Of a stretch of DNA of 6,260 nt, positions 1-5,806 are shown piece by piece. Each line of letters opens with the position of its first letter. Position 1 is the first letter of the stretch. Both the position numbers and the translations under genes were made by a program. This DNA comes from Chloroflexota bacterium (GTDB lineage: Bacteria; Chloroflexota; Dehalococcoidia; Lucifugimonadales; JADFKI01), in NCBI GenBank assembly GCA_024648655.1, contig JAGGDZ010000352.1, positions 1-6,260 on the forward strand, written 5' to 3'. Below the pieces are notes generated by a model. It was given only the letters and a program-made list of their open reading frames with translations. It did no database searches and was not told the origin of the DNA.

Positions 1-948
1 GTGAATGCGGTGCGAGCTGCGCTTTCATCCGGCGTAACCACAATGCGAGACTTGGGAGCGCGCAACCAGGTGGCATTCCCAATCAAGCAGGCAATAGAGG
101 ACGGAATCATTCCCGGACCTCGCCTCATAGTGGCAGGCACTCCCATTACAACTACGGGCGGGCACTGCAATATGTTCGGCACGGAAGCGGATACAGCCGA
201 TGAAGTGATTCAGGCGGTACGACAGCAGTTCAAGCTGGGCGCAGGATATATCAAGATAATGTCCACCGGCGGGGGGTTCACGCCTAACACCAATACAAGA
301 GCGCCGCAGTATCCGGCTTCCACCCTAAAAGCGGCAGTGCTGGACGCAGAGCGGCTCGGGCTGCGAATCGCGGCGCACTGCCACGCGACCACAGGGGTGC
401 GCAACTGCGTGGAAGCTGGCGTTCACAATCTTATACACTGCTCATGGCTTGCGGAGGACGAAGAGCAGATGTACGACTACGATCCGGACATTGCAGACTT
501 GATTGCCGAGAAAGGGTTGTGGGTTGACCCGACTTTGGCGCTCAGTCGCCTCAATAGGATGCGCGGTCGAGAGACCGGCGGTTCCGGCATGAGGGACCCG
601 CAACGAAGATTCGAGATTCTGCGGGACATGTGGGACCGAGGGGTGAAATTCGTAACCGGAATGGATTCGGGAATGACCAACGCGCGCTTCGACGACTTTG
701 CGTACATCCCGCAGGTGATGGTCGAAGATATGGATATAACGCCGATGGAGGCAATCGTCTGCTCGACCAAGACGTCCGCCGAATGTTTGGGCTTGGAGGA
801 CGAAATCGGTACGTTGCAAGTAGGCAAGGCGGCCGATGTGGTCATCGTGGACGGCGATCCGACAACCGACATAACCGCCTTGCACAGCGTCAATACGATA
901 GTAGCGCAAGGCAATGTGATAAAGCGAGGCGGTGAGCTGGCGATTTAG
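1..948 (+). CDS. Amidohydrolase (imidazolonepropionase/prolidase-like), 5' truncated by window edge
   Basis: This is the C-terminal 315 residues of a metal-dependent hydrolase of the amidohydrolase superfamily. The likely class hydrolyses amide or peptide bonds (Xaa-Pro dipeptidase or imidazolonepropionase-like), but the substrate cannot be told from the sequence. Visible family marks are GVTTMRDLG near residue 11, GGHCNMFG near 53, the candidate carboxylated metal-bridging Lys85 in YIKIMSTGG, metal-ligand His126/His128 in AAHCHAT, His146 in LIHCSW, and the catalytic Asp222 in TGMDSG. The closing GTLQVGKAADVVIVDGDP segment (about 270-287) is the typical terminal beta-sandwich strand. The N-terminal HxH metal motif and first beta-strands, usually about 80-90 residues, are missing because the gene begins before base 1. 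The GTG at base 1 is therefore probably an internal Val codon. The stop overlaps that of the convergent membrane-protein gene. Family is confident, substrate is not. Confidence 0.9.
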   Translation: MNAVRAALSSGVTTMRDLGARNQVAFPIKQAIEDGIIPGPRLIVAGTPITTTGGHCNMFGTEADTADEVIQAVRQQFKLGAGYIKIMSTGGGFTPNTNTRAPQYPASTLKAAVLDAERLGLRIAAHCHATTGVRNCVEAGVHNLIHCSWLAEDEEQMYDYDPDIADLIAEKGLWVDPTLALSRLNRMRGRETGGSGMRDPQRRFEILRDMWDRGVKFVTGMDSGMTNARFDDFAYIPQVMVEDMDITPMEAIVCSTKTSAECLGLEDEIGTLQVGKAADVVIVDGDPTTDITALHSVNTIVAQGNVIKRGGELAI

Positions 949-1343
949 TATTCGATATATCTGCCTTTGCTGTAGTGAATACGCGTTTTCTTGTCGCCGA
1001 CCTTGAGCATGCCAATTAGACCTATAATCGACATGATAACCCCAACGACCAGCATTACAACGCCGCCAAACTCTATCAGCCAGTGAATGAACCACAAGTG
1101 GAGGATGAACCGCATTATCACGCCCATTACCGCGACTGCGAGGCCAAGCATCAGCAGACCGAAACCCACTAATTTGCTTGCCACGCTTCCGAACAACATA
1201 AATGCGCCGCCTGCTACGGATGCGACTATCCCGCCGATTATCAAGAGATTCCCAGTCAAGCTTATCAGAACCTGCATAAGCCCTGACATAATTGACAATC
1301 CCATAATCGTCAGCACGACGCCAAGCACGAACAGCCCGCCCAT
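945..1343 (-). CDS. Small four-helix integral membrane protein, unknown function
   Basis: A 132-residue, strongly hydrophobic protein with no family I recognise. Hydrophobic stretches at about residues 3-26, 31-52, 57-79 and 89-113 suggest four transmembrane helices joined by very short loops, rich in Gly, Val, Ile, Leu and Met. The tail (about 114-132) is polar and basic (KVGDKKTRIHYSKGRY), which by the positive-inside rule would lie in the cytoplasm. An in-frame ATG lies 48 bases further upstream, but the start at 1343 is preferred because AAGGAGGA sits seven bases before it and the extra 16 residues are not hydrophobic. The TAA overlaps the TAG of the convergent amidohydrolase gene, so no terminator fits between them. 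The gene stands downstream of the hicBA relic on the same strand. Real gene likely; function unknown. Confidence 0.75.
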   Translation of the reverse strand: MGGLFVLGVVLTIMGLSIMSGLMQVLISLTGNLLIIGGIVASVAGGAFMLFGSVASKLVGFGLLMLGLAVAVMGVIMRFILHLWFIHWLIEFGGVVMLVVGVIMSIIGLIGMLKVGDKKTRIHYSKGRYIEY

Positions 1344-1350
1344 AGTTAGT

Positions 1351-1358
1351 TCCTCCTT
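1351..1358 (-). promoter_or_regulatory. Strong Shine-Dalgarno fixing the membrane-protein start
   Basis: On the minus strand the sequence reads AAGGAGGA, a near-perfect anti-16S match, seven bases before the ATG at 1343. It decides between that ATG and the upstream ATG at 1391, which has no comparable site. Confidence 0.8.
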
Positions 1359-1429
1359 CGCTGCAAGCGTGACCTTGGACAAGCCTACCACAAGGACGTG
1401 CTCTCCTTCACAGCTGCGTAGAATCGATT

Positions 1430-1523
1430 TTAGCCAAATCTCAGTTTGATATGTCCGCCGAAATCGTCCTCAACACACCGGCATCTCTCAAGAGACGCCA
1501 GATACTACTGGAAAACCTGCCAG
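1430..1523 (-). pseudogene. hicA: Relic of HicA-family toxin (mRNA interferase), truncated and frameshifted
   Basis: Immediately after the hicB relic (one base after its stop) the minus strand reads, from a CTG at 1523 that looks like a decayed ATG, (M)AGFPVVSG. After a frame change near 1496-1499 it continues SLERCRCVEDDFGGHIKL and ends at TAA 1430-1432. This matches the N-terminal half of HicA toxins: a PVVSG start, a helix ending in LE+CGF, then the R/Q-x-G-S-H-hydrophobic block that carries the catalytic His (here GGHIKL). Several codons after PVVSG are lost. The C-terminal half, normally ending in a GTLRxILRDAG-like segment, is absent. In living systems HicA cleaves mRNA and is held inactive by HicB. 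With no start codon, a frameshift and a truncation, this copy should be inert. The assignment is from remembered family consensus and rests partly on the adjacent hicB. Confidence 0.6.
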
Positions 1524-1524
1524 G

Positions 1525-1745
1525 CTAAATAGCTACTTCAAACTCTTGAATTTCAGAGTAACTTGGTACAGGTTTGCCGTGTTTGACGAGGCTTTTGATG
1601 TATGCTTATATCGCTTCAGTAATGTGAACAATTGCCTCTTTCCTAGTTCCCTAGTTCGGCATTGTGAGTGACAGCCGGCGAGAATAGGATAACTGGCCAC
1701 GATGAAGCCATCTTGATCCTATTCCAACGTTATTACAGACCTCAT
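1525..1745 (-). pseudogene. hicB: Relic of HicB-family antitoxin with two stops and a duplication frameshift
   Basis: Read on the minus strand from ATG 1745 (AAAGGA lies six bases upstream), the frame gives MRSVITLE, a TAG at codon 9 (1719-1721), then DQDGFIVASYPILAGCHSQ. This is the standard HicB opening, x-D-x-D-G-(F/Y)-x-V-x-P-x-L-x-G-C-H-S-Q. After a frameshift it continues TRKEAIVHITEAI, a TAA at codon 44 (1606-1608), AYIKSLVKHGKPVP, and a native stop at 1525-1527. Removing one copy of an 8-bp tandem duplication (1642-1657) restores one frame of 70 codons, the usual HicB length. Both internal stops are one base from CAG (Gln) and GAA (Glu), residues that fit those places. HicB normally neutralises HicA and represses its own operon. 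This copy is dead. The order hicB then hicA matches one of the two known arrangements. It explains most of the otherwise gene-free 1344-1786 stretch. Confidence 0.8.
1642..1657 (-). repeat. 8-bp perfect tandem duplication disrupting hicB
   Basis: The plus strand reads CCTAGTTC twice in a row (1642-1649 and 1650-1657). On the minus strand this is GAACTAGG twice, inside the codons for the HicB C-H-S-Q-x-R-T-R-K-E-A segment. One copy gives an open, family-like reading; two copies shift the frame by +2. It looks like a slippage or duplication event that inactivated the gene. Confidence 0.8.
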
Positions 1746-1786
1746 AAACAATCCTTTATTTGTCTTGCCCGGCTTGTCTATCCTAC

Positions 1787-2980
1787 CTACCCTACGCGCT
1801 CAAAGATAGTGGCTACGCCCTGGCCGCCGCCTACGCACATCGTTACCAAGCCAAGCTCTTGATCACGCAAGCCTATCTCTTCCATCAGCTTGACGGTCAT
1901 TATCGCGCCGGTCGCGCCGACGGGATGGCCCAGGCTGATGCCGCTGCCATTGACATTAGTCTTGTCCATGTCCATATCTAGTTCGCGGATGCAGTAGAGC
2001 GCCTGCGCGGCGAAGGCTTCGTTCAGCTCGATGAGGTCGATGTCGTCGATGTTCATGCCGGACTTGGTGAGCGCCTTGCGTACGGCAGGAACGGGACCGG
2101 TGCCCATGATTGCAGGCTCCACACCAGCCACGCCGCGAGTATGCCAGCGCAACTTGGGCTGCAAACCCAGTTCGGCAGCTTTGGTTGCGGACATTATGAC
2201 CACTGCCGCCGCGCCGTCGTTAATGCTGGATGCGTTCCCGGCGGTAACGCTGCCGTCTCGCTTGAAGACAGGACGAAGCGTCGCCAAACGTTCCAGCGTA
2301 GTGTCTGCGCGAGGTCCTTCGTCCTGAGAGACTACGACGGGGTCGCCTCGTCGCTGCGGAACACTAACATCAATGATCTGCTCGCTGAATCGTCCATTCG
2401 TGATTGCGGCGACTGCGCGCTGATGGCTCATTAGCGCGAGTTCGTCCTGGTCTTCACGTGTGACCTCGAATCGCTCCGCAACATTCTCAGCCGTTACGCC
2501 CATATGGTATCGGTTTACCGGGCAGCCAAGCCCTTCGGTCAACCCGTCGCGCATTGTGGCGTCGCCCATTCGCAAGCCGTCGAAGCGCGCCTCGTAGCCT
2601 AGAAGGTAGGGCGACTGGCTCATGTTTTCCGTGCCTCCGGCAACGGCGATGTCAACCTCACCTGTGCGGACGAGCTGAGCAGCCATGTTAATTGCCTCAA
2701 GCCCGGACGAACACTGCCGGTTGACGGCAATGGTCGGCGTCTCCTGCGGAATACCGGCCTTGAGCGTGGACAGCCTCGCTGCGTACCCTGCCTCGTTCGC
2801 CTGCAATGCGTTGCCCATCACGACCTCTTCGACCTGCTCAGGGCTGATGCCTGCGCGGTCGAGAGCAGCCTTAATCGCTTCAGCCCCAAGGTCGGGGGCG
2901 GCTACGTCCTTGAACGCGCCTCCGAACCTGCCCACAGGCGTCCTTGCTCCACTAACGATTACTGCATCTTGTATTTCCAT
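1787..2980 (-). CDS. Thiolase (acetyl-CoA C-acyltransferase)
   Basis: A full-length 397-residue thiolase. It would act in the cytoplasm, either cleaving 3-ketoacyl-CoA with CoA (beta-oxidation) or condensing two acetyl-CoA. The N-terminal DAVIVSGARTPVGRFGG is typical. The nucleophile is Cys90 in NRQCSSGLEA. The other active-site marks are Asn320 in ELNEAFA, His352 in LGHPVGATGA and the acid/base Cys382 in MCVGGGQG. All four are present, so it should be active. Residues about 230-255 hold the conserved RPVFKRDGSVTAGNASSINDGAAA block. The ATG at 2980 is chosen over the one at 3025 because AAGGAG lies six bases upstream and the family begins here. It follows the SDR gene by 74 bases on the same strand, so the two are probably cotranscribed. 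Whether its main role is degradative or biosynthetic cannot be decided; the SDR neighbour favours a 3-hydroxyacyl to 3-ketoacyl to thiolysis sequence. Confidence 0.95.
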   Translation of the reverse strand: MEIQDAVIVSGARTPVGRFGGAFKDVAAPDLGAEAIKAALDRAGISPEQVEEVVMGNALQANEAGYAARLSTLKAGIPQETPTIAVNRQCSSGLEAINMAAQLVRTGEVDIAVAGGTENMSQSPYLLGYEARFDGLRMGDATMRDGLTEGLGCPVNRYHMGVTAENVAERFEVTREDQDELALMSHQRAVAAITNGRFSEQIIDVSVPQRRGDPVVVSQDEGPRADTTLERLATLRPVFKRDGSVTAGNASSINDGAAAVVIMSATKAAELGLQPKLRWHTRGVAGVEPAIMGTGPVPAVRKALTKSGMNIDDIDLIELNEAFAAQALYCIRELDMDMDKTNVNGSGISLGHPVGATGAIMTVKLMEEIGLRDQELGLVTMCVGGGQGVATIFERVG

Positions 2981-2986
2981 AATTAT

Positions 2987-2992
2987 CTCCTT
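2987..2992 (-). promoter_or_regulatory. Shine-Dalgarno deciding the thiolase start
   Basis: AAGGAG on the minus strand, six bases before ATG 2980. It supports the 397-residue reading rather than a 412-residue one beginning at 3025, whose extra 15 residues are not thiolase-like. Confidence 0.75.
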
Positions 2993-3054
2993 AAAGTGAC
3001 TGCGTTCTCTCTCAGACTGTTGCACATGATTGTTAGCGCAAGTGGACCGTAACC

Positions 3055-3798
3055 TTACTCCGCGGTGCGGCCGCCATCTATGACAACCTCGCTCCCGGTC
3101 ACGAAGGATGATTCATCAGATGCGAGGTAGAGCACGCCGTAAGCGACTTCTTCGGGCCTGCCATATCGTCCGAGAGGAACATCCTCGGGTCTGCGCCCTC
3201 CTTCCACCGTAAGCGATGAAGCGAGCATATCGGTGTCCACGGGACCGGGGTGAACGGAGTTGACGCGGATGTTCTCACCTGCGTACTGAATTGCGGCCGA
3301 CTTCGTGAATATCCGCACCGCACCTTTGGACGCGTGGTAGGCGGTGTTCCGCCGGCTTCCGGTGATTCCTGCCCCTGATGAAATGTTGATGATGGAGCCT
3401 CCGCCGGCCTTTCTCATCTCCGGGATAACCGTTTTCGTGCCGAGGAACGTGCCCTTGGTGTTGACATCCATCACCTCGTCCCAAATTTCTTCGGTGGTTT
3501 CGAGCAAACCCTGAGTACGGAGAATCGCAGCGTTGTTTACCAGAATGTCCACCTTGCCGAATCGCTCTACTGCCGCCTCCACAACGCTCTGCCAGCTGGA
3601 TTCGTCGGTAACATCGAGTCTGACGAAAAGGGCTTCACCACCTGCCTCGCCGATTTCTGCGACAACCTCCAATCCCTCTTCTTCAAGCAGGTCCGCTATT
3701 ACGACCCTTGCACCCTCGCGCGCGAATATGCGAGCTTCAGCGGCGCCCATACCGCGCGCGCCGCCACTTATAATCGCAACCTTGCCTTCTAATCTCAT
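3055..3798 (-). CDS. Short-chain dehydrogenase/reductase (SDR, classical)
   Basis: A 247-residue classical SDR, the usual length. The cofactor motif is G-x3-G-x-G in SGGARGMG (residues 12-18). Asp36 at the end of beta-2 (VVIADL) predicts NAD(H) rather than NADP(H). The NNAA motif is at 88-91, with Asn113, Ser141, Tyr154 and Lys158 (YHASK) completing the catalytic tetrad. The HPGPVDTDM loop (183-191) and the closing DGGRTAE are standard. The opening GGARGMGAAEAR resembles FabG3 and 3-alpha/20-beta-hydroxysteroid dehydrogenase-type enzymes, so oxidation of a secondary alcohol or 3-hydroxyacyl substrate is likely, but the substrate is not shown. AGGGAG lies about five bases before the ATG. First gene of an SDR-thiolase operon, it lies behind a promoter with an overlapping inverted repeat. 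Catalytic function confident; naming as FabG would be over-precise. Confidence 0.93.
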   Translation of the reverse strand: MRLEGKVAIISGGARGMGAAEARIFAREGARVVIADLLEEEGLEVVAEIGEAGGEALFVRLDVTDESSWQSVVEAAVERFGKVDILVNNAAILRTQGLLETTEEIWDEVMDVNTKGTFLGTKTVIPEMRKAGGGSIINISSGAGITGSRRNTAYHASKGAVRIFTKSAAIQYAGENIRVNSVHPGPVDTDMLASSLTVEGGRRPEDVPLGRYGRPEEVAYGVLYLASDESSFVTGSEVVIDGGRTAE

Positions 3799-3822
3799 AG
3801 CTTCTCCCTTCTATGCATCAGG

Positions 3823-3846
3823 AGTGATAAGGCAAACAGTATCACT
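3823..3846 (-). promoter_or_regulatory. Candidate repressor operator of the SDR-thiolase operon
   Basis: A perfect inverted repeat, AGTGATA-N10-TATCACT, centred near 3834-3835 and ending 25 bases before the SDR start codon. It covers the proposed -10 box and transcription start, where a repressor would block transcription. No regulator gene is visible in this window, so the binding protein is unknown. Confidence 0.45.
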
Positions 3847-3864
3847 GCCCCATTGCATCGTCAA
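3836..3864 (-). promoter_or_regulatory. Putative sigma70-type promoter of the SDR-thiolase operon
   Basis: On the minus strand a TTGACG -35 box (3859-3864) is followed by a 17-base spacer and a TACTGT -10 box (3836-3841) with an upstream TG (extended -10). The implied start near 3829 leaves a leader of about 30 bases ahead of the SDR ATG. The -35 box is good and the -10 box is weak, consistent with a regulated promoter. Confidence 0.45.
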
Positions 3865-4001
3865 CGGGGACTTATTGAGAAGATTTCACAAAAAATCAGC
3901 CCAATCCGTGAGCTACGGCTTCTGGATTCTTGCGATTATCTTACTCTCGGAGATTTGTGAAAGCGTTTCAGCATTCATTGGAGAATACGGTAGAGGCAAG
4001 A

Positions 4002-4010
4002 TGATATACT
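4002..4010 (+). promoter_or_regulatory. Putative extended -10 promoter for the deoxyribosyltransferase-like pair
   Basis: TGA-TATACT is an extended -10 element, one mismatch from TATAAT, with no convincing -35 box at 16-18 bases. The implied transcript would begin near 4016-4018, right at the GAGG ribosome-binding sequence (4017-4020) and only about ten bases before ATG 4027. The leader would be unusually short. The rest of 3799-4026 holds the divergent SDR promoter and no gene. Confidence 0.35.
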
Positions 4011-4026
4011 TCATTTGAGGCAACAA

Positions 4027-4728
4027 ATGACTGCTGAGTACACAATTTACTTCGCCGGCGAGCTGTTCGACCATAAGCATCTGCTGGGGAACGCACTGCT
4101 GGCATCACATATCGAACGACTGTCGGACGGACGGTATCGCTGTGTGCTCCCGCAGGACCTTGAGCAGACCGGCGCGCGGGCGGTTGACATACGCAACCAG
4201 GACCTTATCGGGGTGGCTACCTGCGACCTGGCGCTCTTCAACTTCGACGGACCGGACCTGGATTCCGGCACCGTAGTCGAGTTCGTGTACGCGAAGCTTC
4301 TGGACATTCCGGCAGTTATCCTACGCACCGATTTTCGCGGCGGCGGGGATCAAGATACGGACGGTGACACATGGAACCTGATGGCGTCTTTCTACCCGCG
4401 CACGCGCAATGTGACTCTGAACGCGATGGCGTGGTACCAGAAAGCGCGGCAGGAATCGACTACCGCCGAGGATGCAGGCGCGCGCTACTGCGCCAGAATC
4501 GCAGGAACCGTCATCAACGCATTCGACGAGGTGAGGATGGAGCCGCCGCAATTGGGCGCTGCTCCTGATGGCGTCGAGCATCTGTATCGGTGGGCGCTTC
4601 ACTTCCCGGGGAACGGCCTTGCCGAACGCATTGCAGGTGCCGGCTCTCTGGAAGATACGGTACATCGACTCGTATCGGAGAAACTGTCGAAAGGGCTTCT
4701 GGGACAGCCCCCATCAGATGTTGAATGA
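4027..4728 (+). CDS. Nucleoside 2-deoxyribosyltransferase-like protein, copy A
   Basis: A 233-residue protein whose first ~130 residues fit the nucleoside 2-deoxyribosyltransferase family, enzymes that cleave the N-glycosidic bond of (deoxy)nucleosides and move the sugar to another base or to water. The sequence shows TIYFAG (Tyr8), NQDL (Asp59), CDLALFNFDG, DSGTVVE (Asp79, candidate nucleophile Glu85), VILRTDFR and WNLM. Spacings match from memory those of Lactobacillus NDT: Asp72-to-Glu98 is 26 and Asp92-to-Glu98 is 6, as here. The region from ~135 to 233 looks helical and I do not recognise it. ATG 4027 is chosen because GAGG lies six bases upstream and the paralog aligns from that Met; a TTG at 4015 would add four residues. 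It ends in TGA-TGA-TAA, 24 bases before copy B. Glycosidase or transferase chemistry is likely; substrate unknown. Confidence 0.8.
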   Translation: MTAEYTIYFAGELFDHKHLLGNALLASHIERLSDGRYRCVLPQDLEQTGARAVDIRNQDLIGVATCDLALFNFDGPDLDSGTVVEFVYAKLLDIPAVILRTDFRGGGDQDTDGDTWNLMASFYPRTRNVTLNAMAWYQKARQESTTAEDAGARYCARIAGTVINAFDEVRMEPPQLGAAPDGVEHLYRWALHFPGNGLAERIAGAGSLEDTVHRLVSEKLSKGLLGQPPSDVE

Positions 4729-4732
4729 TGAT

Positions 4733-4738
4733 AAGGAG
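4733..4738 (+). promoter_or_regulatory. Distant Shine-Dalgarno ahead of copy B
   Basis: AAGGAG lies directly after the triple stop of copy A, but 14 bases before ATG 4753, well beyond the usual 5-9. No better site or in-frame start lies nearer. Translation of copy B may therefore be weaker than that of copy A, or depend on ribosomes finishing copy A. Confidence 0.5.
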
Positions 4739-4752
4739 ATAGCCGATCAGTT

Positions 4753-5427
4753 ATGAGTGAGCCATACACCATCTATTTTGCCGGACAACTTTTCGATCAC
4801 AAGCACCTATCCGGCAATGCGTTGCTGGCATCGTACATCGACAGCGGATCACAGGGGCGATACCGTTGCGTCCTACCGCAGAACCTCGAGCAGAGGGGCA
4901 TCGGGCCGATGGGGATACGGGACCAGGACTTACGGGCAGTAATGGAATGTGATCTTTCACTGTTCAACTTCGACGGCGCGGAGATCCCTCCGGGCGCGGT
5001 CGTTGAGTATATGTATGCCAAGATGCTAGACATTCCGGCGGTGATACTGCGAACCGACTTTCGCGGCGGCGGAGACCAGGACGCGGAAGGCGACCCCTGG
5101 AACCTGATGGCGTCGTTCTATCCGCGCACCCGCATTCTACATCTCGACGGCATGCGATGGTACCAAGAAGCATTGGCGCTGGGCGGAGACGCAATGCAGG
5201 TATCAGCGCGCTATCAGAGACGAATTGCGGAAGAAGTTATCGATTTGCTGGATGAAGTTCGTAAAGATACGCCCATTATGGAAGGCAGAAGGGCGGTTGC
5301 GGAGAACACTTATCGCTGGGCGCTGAAACTTGCCGGCGGCAGCCTGACGACTTTGGCGTCGCATTCCGCGCTGGTTCCCGGCATTGTAGAGCGCAAGATT
5401 GAGAAGGGACTGCTGAAAGGCAACTGA
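4753..5427 (+). CDS. Nucleoside 2-deoxyribosyltransferase-like protein, copy B with altered active-site loop
   Basis: A 224-residue paralog of copy A. By hand count about 92 of the first 127 residues are identical with no gaps, while the helical C-terminal part (~135-224) is much less alike. TIYFAG (Tyr8), DQDL (Asp59), CDLSLFNFDG, Glu85, VILRTDFR and WNLM are kept. The loop before the candidate nucleophile, DSGT in copy A (79-82), is PPGA here, so the Asp that in known NDTs contacts the substrate is replaced by Pro79. The invariant block from residue 98 to 127 differs at only three positions. The pair lies head to tail and is probably cotranscribed. Copy B may have changed specificity, be catalytically weak, or serve as partner subunit in a mixed oligomer. 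No family member with this exact role is known to me. Confidence 0.78.
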   Translation: MSEPYTIYFAGQLFDHKHLSGNALLASYIDSGSQGRYRCVLPQNLEQRGIGPMGIRDQDLRAVMECDLSLFNFDGAEIPPGAVVEYMYAKMLDIPAVILRTDFRGGGDQDAEGDPWNLMASFYPRTRILHLDGMRWYQEALALGGDAMQVSARYQRRIAEEVIDLLDEVRKDTPIMEGRRAVAENTYRWALKLAGGSLTTLASHSALVPGIVERKIEKGLLKGN

Positions 5428-5439
5428 GACGTCCTCCGT

Positions 5440-5806
5440 GCTCTGGTCGCCCCTGTATCGCGCCTTCCGACTAGCTTCTCCAGGTGCTGTCTAATCATCA
5501 GCGCTATCGCCACACCCTCGCCAACTGCGCTTGCAGCCTGCTTGGCGCTGCCTGACCACGCATATCATCCGCGAGCCGCGTCGTCTTCATTCTGGTCGAT
5601 GCCTATCCGGTTGTAACGCACACGCCGATAGTCGAGAAACTGCTTTGTGCGTGTGCAGCCCGGTTACCATGGCGCACCATACGGGCGTACCATACGCGGT
5701 GATGTTCGCGACTGCCATACCTTGCCCTCTGAATTTCGCTCTTCTGTATCCCAGAGTTACGCAACTGACTGAGAATTTGAATGACGGCGCCCTCCATTTC
5801 TTCAAG
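5440..5806 (-). pseudogene. Degenerate C-terminal relic of a thioredoxin-reductase-like flavoprotein
   Basis: On the minus strand several frames together recall the C-terminal ~110 residues of a thioredoxin-reductase-like FAD/NAD(P) oxidoreductase. The clearest piece is GSAKQAASAVGEGVAIALM followed by IRQHLEKL (5552 to about 5475), the helix that binds the flavin end and closes these enzymes. Just before it, in another frame, MKTTRLADDMRG fits the M-x-T-S-V-P-G-x-F-A-A-G-D-x-R motif with its core decayed. Before that, TKQFLDYRRVRYNRIGIDQN fits the P-x-T-x-F-L-D to V-D-x-N-M part. The most distal piece, LEEMEGAVIQ then QLRNSGIQKSEI, fits only loosely. At least two frame changes and a TGA (5556-5558) interrupt it, and the N-terminal FAD domain is absent. 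The last frame runs on into the 3' end of copy B without a stop. Probably non-functional; boundaries approximate. Confidence 0.55.

Noticed and set aside
442..1095. 217-residue minus-strand open frame across the amidohydrolase
   Set aside because: The plus strand has clear amidohydrolase motifs; this translation has no recognisable motif and is a shadow reading.
1087..1449. 120-residue plus-strand open frame
   Set aside because: Antisense to the membrane-protein gene, which has a strong ribosome-binding site and a clear four-helix pattern; this frame is Pro/Thr/Ile-rich, typical of a reverse reading of hydrophobic codons.
1451..1528. 25-residue plus-strand frame starting MSAEIVLN
   Set aside because: No ribosome-binding sequence, and it lies antisense to the hicA relic, which explains the DNA better.
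1668..1862. 64-residue plus-strand open frame
   Set aside because: It overlaps the thiolase 3' end and the hicB relic on the opposite strand and shows no motif or start signal.
3865..4001. Small RNA or gene in the divergent intergenic region
   Set aside because: No stable structure, start signal or open frame stood out between the two promoter candidates.
4015..4026. TTG start for copy A, adding four residues
   Set aside because: ATG 4027 has GAGG six bases upstream, and the paralog begins at the equivalent Met; a TTG start would overlap the ribosome-binding sequence.
5428..5445. Terminator directly after copy B
   Set aside because: No GC-rich inverted repeat followed by T-run could be found by eye.
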